Assembly: GCA_900768675.1 (NCBI GenBank) | Contig: CAAGDT010000171.1 | Location: forward strand, 1-22,218 | Length of the DNA: 22,218 nt | Reading direction: 5' to 3' | DNA from: Oscillospiraceae bacterium | GTDB taxonomy: Bacteria > Bacillota > Clostridia > Oscillospirales > Ruminococcaceae | Part shown: one piece after another, positions 14,510 to 21,290 of the stretch | Position numbering within the stretch: the stretch's first letter is position 1 | How the letters are laid out: every line of letters begins with the position of its first letter | The notes under the pieces: generated by a model | The model's input: only the letters and a program-made list of their open reading frames with translations | The model's database searches: none | Told to the model about the DNA's origin: nothing | Made by a program: the position numbers and the translations under genes

Positions 14510-16966
14510 TTATTGCAGCAGGCTTAGTATCTGCTGTGTCTGCTGGTTTGCCTGAGAGAGCATTGTGTTTGACGCCTGCCCCAGTATATTCTGCTTTGTG
14601 TATTCAAGCATTTCCTTTGCAACATCGGTGTCCCGGATTCTGCTTTCAGCATTCGTAAGGTTTTCGTCCGAGGTTGTAAGGCTGTTAACTGCGTGTTCAA
14701 GGCGGTTCTGGAGTGCGCCAAGCTCAGAGCGGCGGGTTGAAATTGTGGCGATTGCGGTATCAATGATTTCGATAGCCTCGTTTGCACCCTCCCGGGTGGA
14801 AATGTCGATATCAGAAATTCCTATACCCTCAGCCCCGGAGTCCTCAACCTTCATTGAAACCTGCTGGTCCTCTGTTCCGTTTGCGCCTATCTGGAAGGTT
14901 ATGCCTTTTGTGATTTCGGCAACGTCTTCAAGGCCTACGCCGTGTCCTGTTACAGTCTGTGCAATTGCAGCGCTGCCCGGATAGTTGAAATATAAAACTC
15001 CGTCCCTGTCCCCGTCGGGGTCAATTCTGTCGGTAAGCTTTACCTCGTAGTTAAGCCCCGCCTTTGTAATCAGCTGTTCAATATCGCTTTCGGAATACAT
15101 AACGCCGGTGGAAAGGTGAATTTCTGCGGTTTCGCCGTTTACGTCAACGGTTTCTTCGCCCTCTGCCGAGTCTGTGGTTATGATAAACCTGCTTACAAGT
15201 GAGTCGTAATCTTCGCTGTTTCCGTAGGTCTTTGCTGTAAATTCAATGCTGTCCGAGGAGCCGTGTATGCTGTTAATGCCCACAAGGTTTGTAAGGCTTC
15301 CGTTAAGTACCTGCCTTTCGCCGGGGACGGTGCCGGTTCTTTTGATTGACCTTTCGCCGGGGGTTACTATTGTGCCGGAAACAGAGCCGCTGTCGGCTGC
15401 GTAGAATATTTTGGGCCTATACTGATTGTTGTCTCCGGGCGGTATAGTTGGTGCTGTGCTTATCATTTGAGCGGTATAGTTATAGCCATTTTCATTGAGA
15501 AATCTTTGCACTACTGTTGAAACACCATCTCCTGATAGTGAAAGATTCTTGCGTATTGAGATAATAAGCTTATCGTTTGCATCAACGGAACAAACAGGTA
15601 TTAGATTCATAACGGTATCAGAAATCTTTATTTCTACCCCGCTAAGTGCCTTATGATTAAATGAGCCTACAGCATCTGGTTGTTTATATTTTTCCTCATC
15701 AGCTTTATATTCATCGTACGAGCCATATCCGTTTGCGGTAAGCTTAAATTCCCATGATGGAGCGTAGAAAGTAGTTTTTTTAATGTAGTCCTCTGTATAA
15801 GAAACAATAAATGAGCTTGTGTTTTCTTTCAATGCTCCGTCTGTAAAAATACTGTCATCAATATCTAAATTATCAAGTATTCCGTCAGAATCAACAGGAT
15901 TTCCATAATCATCAACGTTATTATTTGCGAGATGTCCGTTGTCTTTAAGAGCGTTAATTATATCGGCTTCAGAGTATTTAACTCCCGATTTAAGATGAAG
16001 TGTTCCGTCTGATTCAAGAGATATTGGGTCTTGTGATGAATCCCATTTTACATTAAAACTTTTTGAACCAGGTCGTTCTTCCAGTTTCGAAACTGTTGTT
16101 GTACGTTTTGTTACTGCATCTGTATTAGCGCTAAATTTCTGATAGCTTTTTCCCATTTCAAGCCCGTATGTTTCCGCCTGCGCCGCCTTTATCATGCCCA
16201 CCTCGCTTGAAAATACGATTTTACCCGGCGCTGACTCAAAATTCTTAGGCATTGTTGCATTGTCGATAAGCTTCTGAATCTGCTCATCGGTATAGCTTTC
16301 GCCCTCTGTGAGATTTATTACAACATGCTGTGTAAGGTCGCCGTTTGTGCGGTCAACGTCATAAGCATAATATGCGTTTTCACCGTCCTTTCCCGAAGCG
16401 CCTGTTGTAAATTCAAGGTACATTCCCTGTATATTGCTTGAAACGGTGATTTTTCCTCCGCCTATGGGCAGGTTGTGGTTTACGGAGCCGTACAGCGCGC
16501 CGTAATCGTTGGTTTTTACCTTTTCGTTTACGGAAATATTGAGGGAGCCGTCAAGAAGCTTAAGGGTATTGAACTCTGTTGATTCCGAAACCCGGCTTAC
16601 CTCGCCTTTGAGCGCCTCAACCTCGAACTGCATAGCAGCTCTGTCCTCGTCTGTATATGTTCCATTGGAGGACTGAACCGCAAGCTCTCTCATTCTCTGG
16701 AGAATTTCATCGGTTTCGCTGAGTCCGCCGTCTGCGGTCTGAATGAGTGAAATGCCGTCGTTGGCGTTATTGGTGGCTTTGGAGAGTCCTCTTATCTGGG
16801 AGCGCATTTTCTCGGAAACCGCAAGTCCCGAGGCGTTATCGGTTGCACGGTTAATCTGATAGCCGGTTGAAAGCTTTTCAGCGGATTTTCTGAGACCTGT
16901 TACGCTTCTTGTGTTCTTGTTCTTTGTTCTTAGCGCGCTTACGTTGTGCTGTATTACCAATCCCAT
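14510..16966 (-). CDS. fliC: Flagellin, large variant with extended central domain
   Basis: 818 residues, much longer than the usual 270-500. The N-terminal D0/D1 part (1-140: VIQHNVSALRTKNKNTRSV, then LSTGYQINRATDNASGLAVS) and the C-terminal D1/D0 part (about 727-818: ENLTNAESRIRDTDVAKEML, ending QILSLLQ) are canonical and pack as coiled helices in the filament. The middle, about 140-725, has no family I recognise and would project as a surface domain. Its AT content rises sharply around 15430-16140. The protein is exported through the flagellar type III apparatus and needs no signal peptide. The promoter is sigma-D type. The ATG lacks a clear Shine-Dalgarno, which is odd for such an abundant protein. 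Inverted MITE copies lie on both sides. Confidence 0.97.
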   Translation of the reverse strand: MGLVIQHNVSALRTKNKNTRSVTGLRKSAEKLSTGYQINRATDNASGLAVSEKMRSQIRGLSKATNNANDGISLIQTADGGLSETDEILQRMRELAVQSSNGTYTDEDRAAMQFEVEALKGEVSRVSESTEFNTLKLLDGSLNISVNEKVKTNDYGALYGSVNHNLPIGGGKITVSSNIQGMYLEFTTGASGKDGENAYYAYDVDRTNGDLTQHVVINLTEGESYTDEQIQKLIDNATMPKNFESAPGKIVFSSEVGMIKAAQAETYGLEMGKSYQKFSANTDAVTKRTTTVSKLEERPGSKSFNVKWDSSQDPISLESDGTLHLKSGVKYSEADIINALKDNGHLANNNVDDYGNPVDSDGILDNLDIDDSIFTDGALKENTSSFIVSYTEDYIKKTTFYAPSWEFKLTANGYGSYDEYKADEEKYKQPDAVGSFNHKALSGVEIKISDTVMNLIPVCSVDANDKLIISIRKNLSLSGDGVSTVVQRFLNENGYNYTAQMISTAPTIPPGDNNQYRPKIFYAADSGSVSGTIVTPGERSIKRTGTVPGERQVLNGSLTNLVGINSIHGSSDSIEFTAKTYGNSEDYDSLVSRFIITTDSAEGEETVDVNGETAEIHLSTGVMYSESDIEQLITKAGLNYEVKLTDRIDPDGDRDGVLYFNYPGSAAIAQTVTGHGVGLEDVAEITKGITFQIGANGTEDQQVSMKVEDSGAEGIGISDIDISTREGANEAIEIIDTAIATISTRRSELGALQNRLEHAVNSLTTSDENLTNAESRIRDTDVAKEMLEYTKQNILGQASNTMLSQANQQTQQILSLLQ

Positions 16967-17020
16967 TATCGAAACTACTTTCTTAATAATTTATGTTGTT
17001 GCAATAAGTATTCATCTGAT

Positions 17021-17047
17021 ATATCGGTGGAAAGACGGAATACTTTA
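17021..17047 (-). promoter_or_regulatory. Sigma-D (sigma-28) promoter of flagellin
   Basis: On the minus strand TAAA (17044-17047), 15 nt, ACCGATAT (17021-17028), matching the flagellar consensus TAAA-N15-GCCGATAT except for one base. It lies about 55 nt before the flagellin ATG. Confidence 0.85.
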
Positions 17048-17100
17048 GTCTGATTACCAAAATTGATTGAAGTTTGCAAAAATAACCAAAAATCTGATAT

Positions 17101-17134
17101 GAAATAAAAAGCAGAAGCGATAAATACTTCCTGC
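17101..17134 (-). terminator. Possible weak terminator upstream of the flagellin promoter
   Basis: Minus-strand hairpin GCAGGAAG / CTTCTGC with one bulged G and a 9-nt loop, followed by TTTTTATTT. No minus-strand gene lies directly upstream now, because MITE copy B follows. It may be left from a gene that once preceded flagellin. Confidence 0.45.
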
Positions 17135-17151
17135 CGCAGAAAGGAATTTAA

Positions 17152-17323
17152 GGCAACACCGCACAATTAACAGCTGCCGCCTTTGCCGCACGCTTGCTTG
17201 CATCTTTTCCGTCATCTTGCACAGAAATTTCTTGACATATGTTAGTATGCCTGCGAAATTTCTGTACAATCTGACGAAAAATCTGACTGCGCAATCGCAC
17301 GACAATAATTATGCGGTGTTGCC
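17152..17323 (-). mobile_element. 172-bp MITE, copy B, upstream of flagellin
   Basis: Same element as at 14332-14503 but inverted, exactly 172 bp, with ends GGCAACACCGCACAATTA and TAATTATGCGGTGTTGCC. The flanks carry the 4-bp direct repeat TTAA (17148-17151 and 17324-17327). Internally it has a perfect 11-bp inverted repeat ACAGAAATTTC / GAAATTTCTGT not preserved in copy A. Each copy has its own duplication of different sequence, which points to two independent insertions. Confidence 0.9.
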
Positions 17324-17358
17324 TTAAAAGCATTGTCTGTTACAGCAAATGATTTAAC

Positions 17359-17397
17359 AGGAACTATCACTCCTATAATTATACTACTGTACTTCCT
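17359..17397 (+). promoter_or_regulatory. Candidate promoter and operator of the small XRE regulator
   Basis: A TATAAT (17374-17379) and an overlapping TATACT (17380-17385) lie between inverted repeats AGGAACTA (17359-17366) and TACTTCCT (17390-17397). No good -35 is present at 17 nt. The symmetric repeats around the -10 suggest autoregulation. Confidence 0.4.
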
Positions 17398-17423
17398 ATA
17401 TAACTGCAATAGGAGGAACTAAA

Positions 17424-17753
17424 ATGCTTATTTTTGATTCCAGAGCCATAGGAAACAAGCTTCTTGCGGTGCGCAAAAAGGCGGGGCTTACCCAGAGCGA
17501 GGTGGCGGAGGCGGCAAATCTATCCGACAGAACCTATGCGGATATTGAGCGGGGAACGGTGAATATGCGGATAGAAACTATTCTGAAAATATGTGAAGCG
17601 CTGCATATCACACCGGACGCAGTACTGACCGAAAATAAACCCAACCTTTACGCAAAAAAGGCGGAGATTTTTGCAGATCTTGATAAATGCACCCAGAAAC
17701 AGCAGGAAACGGCACTGGAGATTCTTTCGGTATATATAGAGTCTTTGAAGTAA
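17424..17753 (+). CDS. Small XRE-family transcriptional regulator
   Basis: 109 residues with AGGAGG 8 nt before the ATG. A Cro/C1 helix-turn-helix spans about 8-65 (KKAGLTQSEVAEAANLSDRT, then IERGTVNMRIETILKICEAL). The rest (about 70-109) is a short helical tail, probably for dimerisation (TQKQQETALEILSVYIESLK). The overall build is like SinR/ImmR-type repressors with no ligand or peptidase domain. It is transcribed divergently from flagellin, with MITE copy B between them. Its target is unknown; its own promoter is a candidate. Confidence 0.9.
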   Translation: MLIFDSRAIGNKLLAVRKKAGLTQSEVAEAANLSDRTYADIERGTVNMRIETILKICEALHITPDAVLTENKPNLYAKKAEIFADLDKCTQKQQETALEILSVYIESLK

Positions 17754-17814
17754 CTAATCCCGTACGAAAAGGCGCCGATAACAGCTGAACCGGAATATTG
17801 CATAATTGCAGAAG

Positions 17815-17867
17815 AAATAACAAAAACGCAGCAACCGCTTTAGATTCCGCTAAAGCTGATTGCTGCG
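17815..17867 (-). terminator. Terminator after spoVAE
   Basis: On the minus strand CGCAGCAA (17860-17867) pairs with TTGCTGCG (17827-17834), and an inner CTTTAGC/GCTAAAG-type stem continues it. It is followed by a T-rich tract (TTTTTGTTATTT). It begins 11 nt past the spoVAE stop codon. The plus-strand side lacks a good T-run. Confidence 0.88.
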
Positions 17868-17878
17868 CATTTACATAT

Positions 17879-18247
17879 TTACAAAGCCTTCGCCGTCTTA
17901 TCTCCCCGCTTGAAGAGCAGTGCTGCCACAAGACCGAAAATAACTGCGGCTGTAATTCCGCCTGCGCAGGCTCGCAGACCTCCGGTAAACGCTCCCAGCA
18001 GACCACTTTCCATAACCGCAAGATACACGCCCTTTGCCAGCTGGTAGCCGAAGCCCGTCAGCGGCACGGTTGCTCCTGCTCCCGCAAACTCAACAAGCGG
18101 TCCGTACAGTCCGCAGGCACCGAGAATGCCTCCTGCCACAACATAAATAACAAGTATTCTTGCGGGGGTAAGCTTTGTCAGGTCGATAAGCACCTGACCT
18201 ATCGCGCACAGGGCGCCGCCCATAAGAAAAGCCCATAAATAATCCAT
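17879..18247 (-). CDS. spoVAE: Stage V sporulation protein AE
   Basis: 122 residues, full length for the family, with several hydrophobic helices and the conserved stretch GAGATVPLTGFGYQLAKGV (about 56-74), plus LTPARILVIYVVAGGILGA. In spore formers SpoVAC, SpoVAD and SpoVAE form the inner-membrane channel that loads dipicolinic acid into the forespore and releases it on germination. The ATG has GGAGG 5 nt upstream and lies 9 nt after the stop of the spoVAD remnant, the usual spoVAD-spoVAE order. The gene itself looks intact, but the upstream part of its operon is missing, so its normal sigma-G promoter is probably lost. Confidence 0.93.
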   Translation of the reverse strand: MDYLWAFLMGGALCAIGQVLIDLTKLTPARILVIYVVAGGILGACGLYGPLVEFAGAGATVPLTGFGYQLAKGVYLAVMESGLLGAFTGGLRACAGGITAAVIFGLVAALLFKRGDKTAKAL

Positions 18248-18256
18248 AAAATCCTC

Positions 18257-18658
18257 CTACATATTGCTTATATGCACTGCGTGGGCGATTCCGGGTATAC
18301 TTTCGCCCTGTTGAACGATTGTGGGTGACATAAGCGCACCCGTGGCGGTAAACAGAACGTTTTTAAGCTCTCCGCTTTTTATTCTGTTCAGTATATGGCC
18401 GCAAAGCACCGAGGCACTACAGCCGCAGCCAGAGCCGCCTGCGTGGACGTCCTGCTTCTCCCTGTCGTACAGCATAAGCCCGCAGTCGCCGTGAACCTTG
18501 CTGATGTCAATGCCGTCCTGCTGGAACAGGTTTATAAGGATTTCGCTACCGACAAGTCCAAGGTCGCCTGTGAGAATAAGGTCGAAGTCGGCGGGGGTGA
18601 GGCCGGTGTTTTCAAGGTGGGTTTTTATGGTGTCGTATGCGGCAGGGGCTGATGTCAA
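18257..18658 (-). pseudogene. spoVAD: spoVAD remnant, C-terminal ~40% only
   Basis: 134 codons from the TTG at 18658 match the C-terminus of SpoVAD, a thiolase-fold protein of about 340 residues that binds dipicolinic acid. Recognisable stretches are LILTGDLGLVGSEILINLFQ, GLMLYDREKQDVHAGGSGCG and QQGESIPGIAHAV. The match begins at SAPAAYDTIKTHL, corresponding to about residue 200 of the normal protein. Upstream the frame runs into AT-rich DNA with no homology, no ribosome site and no start. The missing N-terminal half is nowhere else in the window. The break is therefore a real truncation, by insertion or deletion near 18655. A protein from this fragment is unlikely to work. Confidence 0.88.
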
Positions 18659-18758
18659 GGAAACACCATAAAATTTTTTGGGAATTTTTTGGATTGAACA
18701 ATTGTAGTTGATTGTTGGTATGACGTTTTGTTATGATTTTGTTGAATCACAAGCACAA

Positions 18759-18806
18759 TTCGCTCATTTTTTGTTGTATTTCTTAAATTTTTCGCTCATT
18801 TTTTGT
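18759..18806 (+). repeat. Two 16-bp direct repeats before the ATPase promoter
   Basis: TTCGCTCATTTTTTGT occurs at 18759-18774 and again at 18791-18806, 32 bp apart (about three helical turns), just upstream of the -35 at 18815. It could be an activator or repressor site, or a trace of insertion. Confidence 0.7.
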
Positions 18807-18814
18807 ATTAAGGG

Positions 18815-18843
18815 TTGACTGAGTGATATAAAAAGGGTATAAT
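18815..18843 (+). promoter_or_regulatory. Sigma-A promoter of the ATPase gene
   Basis: TTGACT (18815-18820), 17 nt, TATAAT (18838-18843). The leader to the ATG at 18870 is about 20 nt and includes AAAGAGGTG as ribosome site. Confidence 0.85.
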
Positions 18844-18869
18844 AGTCTAAAAGAAAGAGGTGTTAAGAT

Positions 18870-20216
18870 ATGTACCTGAGAAGAAAAATTGATGATTATC
18901 TTTCAGAATGGGCTGCGGATTCCAATAAAAAGCCTTTAATCGTGCGTGGAGCAAGACAGACAGGCAAGACGGAATCTATTCTCCAGTTTGCATATAAGAA
19001 TTACGAAAGCGTTATTGAAATAAATTTTGTAAAAGACCAGAAATACAAGAAAATTACTGTAGACGGCTATGATGTAGCCGATATTATTAAGAATATTTCA
19101 CGAATAGACCCAAGCAAGAAATTCATTCCTCAGAAGACGTTGATTTTCTTTGATGAAATTACCGAGTTCCCTGATATTGCAACAGCATTGAAATTTTTTA
19201 AGATTGACGGACGTTTTGATGTAATTTGCAGTGGCTCTATGCTCGGTGTTAATTACAAAAAAATAGAGCACAACAGCGTTGGCTATAAAACCGATTACAC
19301 TATGTACTCTATGGATTTTGAGGAGTTTTTGTGGGCAAAGGGATACGATTCTTCAGTTGTAGATGATATGCTTGACCACATGAAAACTTTTACACCATTC
19401 AATGAGCTTGAAATGAATTTATATCACTCAATGTTCCTTGATTACTGCGTACTCGGCGGTATGCCTGCGGTAATTCGTGATTATATTGAAAAAGGAACAT
19501 TTGAAGGCTCTCTTGACACTCAAAGGCAGTTAATTGCGGATTACAAAGAAGATATACGCAAATATGCCGAAGGTGTTGACCAGACCAGAATTGTCAATGT
19601 TTTCAATAGAATTGCACCGCAGCTTGCCAAAGAGAACAAAAAGTTTCAGATATCAAAGGTTGCATCTGGTGCAAGATTTCATGATTATCGGGGCTGCGTA
19701 GAGTGGCTGTCGGACGCCGGTATTGCTAACATCTGCTATTGTCTTGAGTTTCCAGAACTTCCTCTGAACGGAAATTATGATTTGGATAAATTCAAGCTCT
19801 ACTTTGCTGATACAGGATTACTGGTGTCCCTTCTTGATGAAGAGTCACAGGAGGATCTTCGTGCAAACAAAAACCTCGGGGTTTATAAGGGAGCACTGTA
19901 TGAGAACATTGTTGCTGAGGCTCTGATAAAAAGCGGAGCGCTCTTGTATTATTACAAAAGAGAGGATTCTACCCTTGAAGAGGATTTCTTTCTGCGAACT
20001 GCGGATTGCCTTGTACCCGTAGAGGTAAAGTCAACAAACGGGAAATCAAAATCCCTGAGAACGCTTATCGAATCAGAACATTATCCCGATATTAAGTTCG
20101 GAATCAAGCTCGTAAACGGAAATATCGGAACTGCAAATAAAATATACACTTTTCCGTATTTCTGCGCATTCCTGCTTAAAAAGTGTCTGAAAAGCAAGGA
20201 GTTTGTGGTTGATTGA
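18870..20216 (+). CDS. AAA_14 / DUF4143-type ATPase
   Basis: 448 residues. The N-terminal P-loop part has Walker A GARQTGKTE (about 27-35), Walker B LIFFDEIT (about 90-97) and the sensor-like ICSGSMLGV (about 118-126), all standard for the AAA_14 family. The C-terminal DUF4143 part (about 200-440) includes KLYFADTGLLVSLL and a PD-(D/E)xK-like pattern ending PVEVKS (about 388-393), as in many members. These proteins are widespread, often in many divergent copies per genome, and often sit in accessory DNA; their biological role is not established. The codons are more AT-rich than those of the neighbouring spoVA genes. The gene begins some 210 bp from the point where spoVAD is broken, so it probably arrived with that event. 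Confidence 0.92.
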   Translation: MYLRRKIDDYLSEWAADSNKKPLIVRGARQTGKTESILQFAYKNYESVIEINFVKDQKYKKITVDGYDVADIIKNISRIDPSKKFIPQKTLIFFDEITEFPDIATALKFFKIDGRFDVICSGSMLGVNYKKIEHNSVGYKTDYTMYSMDFEEFLWAKGYDSSVVDDMLDHMKTFTPFNELEMNLYHSMFLDYCVLGGMPAVIRDYIEKGTFEGSLDTQRQLIADYKEDIRKYAEGVDQTRIVNVFNRIAPQLAKENKKFQISKVASGARFHDYRGCVEWLSDAGIANICYCLEFPELPLNGNYDLDKFKLYFADTGLLVSLLDEESQEDLRANKNLGVYKGALYENIVAEALIKSGALLYYYKREDSTLEEDFFLRTADCLVPVEVKSTNGKSKSLRTLIESEHYPDIKFGIKLVNGNIGTANKIYTFPYFCAFLLKKCLKSKEFVVD

Positions 20217-20344
20217 GAACAAAAGGGGGTGTGGATAAAGTATCAAGATAATTCTTTCTCTCTATCATAGTCCGAATTCTCATCGAATAATTCTGCGTAT
20301 TTCTACAATTTAAGTTTATGCAGATTCGAAAAAGAGCGGCGTAC

Positions 20345-20373
20345 AAAAAATCCGACTTACTTTCGTGAATCGG
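20345..20373 (-). terminator. Terminator of the toxin-antitoxin operon
   Basis: On the minus strand CCGATTCAC-GAAA-GTAAGTCGG (two 9-nt arms, one mismatch and one G-U pair, GAAA tetraloop) is followed by ATTTTTTG. It starts 5 nt after the toxin stop codon at 20378. Confidence 0.85.
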
Positions 20374-20377
20374 CTTA

Positions 20378-20800
20378 CTATTCGGTATCAGTTAATTTCT
20401 CTAAAATTTCAGCGGGTGAATAAACAGGTATACCGGCAGAAGAATAATCCTTAAGATTTCTTGTTATGATACAATCTGCACCTATTCGCTTTGCTGTTTC
20501 TATCATCACTGCATCTTCGTAATCTTTGGTTTCCGCTCCGAGTGCTATCTGGCAGTCAACAGCGTAAGTATCGGCAACTTCAAACAAAAGAAAAAGCTTG
20601 TGAATATATTCCTTCGTCAAAGAATCATTGTGAAGACCACGCCTTAGAATATAGAAAACGTCTGTAATGGATTTGGCAGTAAGAATGCCGGTAATATGTC
20701 TGTTTGAAACGGCTAAAAATAGTTTCTGAGCGTCTTCCGAGAAAGGCTCGCGGTTCTGAAGAACGTCGATAATAACGCAGGTATCAATAACGGCGGTCAT
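20378..20800 (-). CDS. vapC: PIN-domain toxin, VapC-like
   Basis: 140 residues covering a whole PIN domain. Acidic residues that would bind magnesium are D6 (AVIDTCVIIDVL), D47 (TAKSITDVFY), D96 (TKDYEDAVM) and N115/D118 (ITRNLKDY). PIN toxins are ribonucleases that cut tRNA or rRNA when their antitoxin is degraded. The ATG overlaps the antitoxin stop in an ATGA, the usual coupling of these pairs, and the antitoxin lies upstream. Some PIN proteins with this layout are chromosomal stabilisers rather than active toxins. The RNA target is unknown. Confidence 0.9.
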   Translation of the reverse strand: MTAVIDTCVIIDVLQNREPFSEDAQKLFLAVSNRHITGILTAKSITDVFYILRRGLHNDSLTKEYIHKLFLLFEVADTYAVDCQIALGAETKDYEDAVMIETAKRIGADCIITRNLKDYSSAGIPVYSPAEILEKLTDTE

Positions 20801-21012
20801 TTATTTTTAAGCCTCTCTTCCCGTGCTTCTTCAACAGTTACATCGGCAGGAATTATGCCAAATAAGGATTTCGCCATTTCAACACGGTCGGCATTCGGAT
20901 TGGTAAGCTTGGCAACCACCTTTCCGTTTTTGGTAATAAATATATCTTCTGTTTCGGCAAGCAAAAGATATTTACCTAAGTTCATTTTAAGCTCTGTGGC
21001 TGTAATTGACAT
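20797..21012 (-). CDS. Phd/YefM-family antitoxin
   Basis: 71 residues from the ATG at 21012, chosen over a GTG 9 nt upstream because AGGAGG overlaps that GTG and lies 8 nt before this ATG. The N-terminus (SITATELKMNLGKYLLLAE) is the Phd/YefM DNA-binding fold, followed by a strand pair DIFITKNGKVVAKLTN. The C-terminal tail (VTVEEAREERLKNK) is the part that normally wraps the toxin. It should neutralise the downstream PIN toxin and repress the shared promoter. Confidence 0.9.
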   Translation of the reverse strand: MSITATELKMNLGKYLLLAETEDIFITKNGKVVAKLTNPNADRVEMAKSLFGIIPADVTVEEAREERLKNK

Positions 21013-21032
21013 AAAATGCACCTCCTGTTTTC

Positions 21033-21098
21033 AAATAGTATGATTATCTCTATTTATATTATACGTCAATCGTTCGGTTTTGTCAAGAATTTCGTTCG
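21033..21098 (-). promoter_or_regulatory. Toxin-antitoxin promoter with candidate operators
   Basis: On the minus strand a perfect TTGACA (21081-21086), 17 nt, TATAAT (21058-21063). Two direct CGAACGA copies (minus strand, 21070-21076 and 21092-21098, 22 bp apart) lie across the spacer and upstream of the -35. An AAATAG/CTATTT inverted repeat (21033-21038 and 21050-21055) lies just downstream of the -10. Either is a plausible antitoxin operator. Confidence 0.8.
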
Positions 21099-21230
21099 AT
21101 TTATGATACTGCTTTAAAAATAAAGTAGCTATTGCAGTAAATGCAGTTGAAAAATGTGGATGTTCAGGGCAGTTTATCTGCATTTCACAGTTCAGATTCA
21201 ATTTGGATGATACCTGATTTCCCATAATTC

Positions 21231-21276
21231 TTCACATGAATACGCCGCCATTCATATTATAGAAAAAATCTATAAT
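21231..21276 (+). promoter_or_regulatory. Cupin gene promoter with an overlapping palindrome
   Basis: TTCACA (21231-21236), 18 nt, TATTAT (21255-21260). The perfect inverted repeat ATTATAGA-N5-TCTATAAT (21256-21276) begins inside the -10 and ends next to the GGAGGA ribosome site, a position suited to a repressor. Confidence 0.6.
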
Positions 21277-21290
21277 CGGAGGAACAGGAT

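Noticed and set aside
17232..17276. Outward promoter inside MITE copy B (TTGACA near 17232, TACAAT-like further on)
   Set aside because: The two boxes are about 27 nt apart and no -10 lies at 16-18 nt from the TTGACA.
14332..17323. Flagellin as cargo of one composite transposon
   Set aside because: Each MITE copy has its own, different 4-bp duplication, and no shared duplication flanks the pair, which fits two separate insertions better. Later joint movement is still possible.
17054..17333. Minus-strand open frames of 61-83 codons over MITE copy B
   Set aside because: They are translations of a non-coding repeat, have no ribosome site, and the matching frame in copy A is not preserved.
18257..18658. 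A short intact gene starting at TTG 18658
   Set aside because: There is no ribosome site or promoter, and the protein starts in the middle of a well-known family, so it is a truncated spoVAD.
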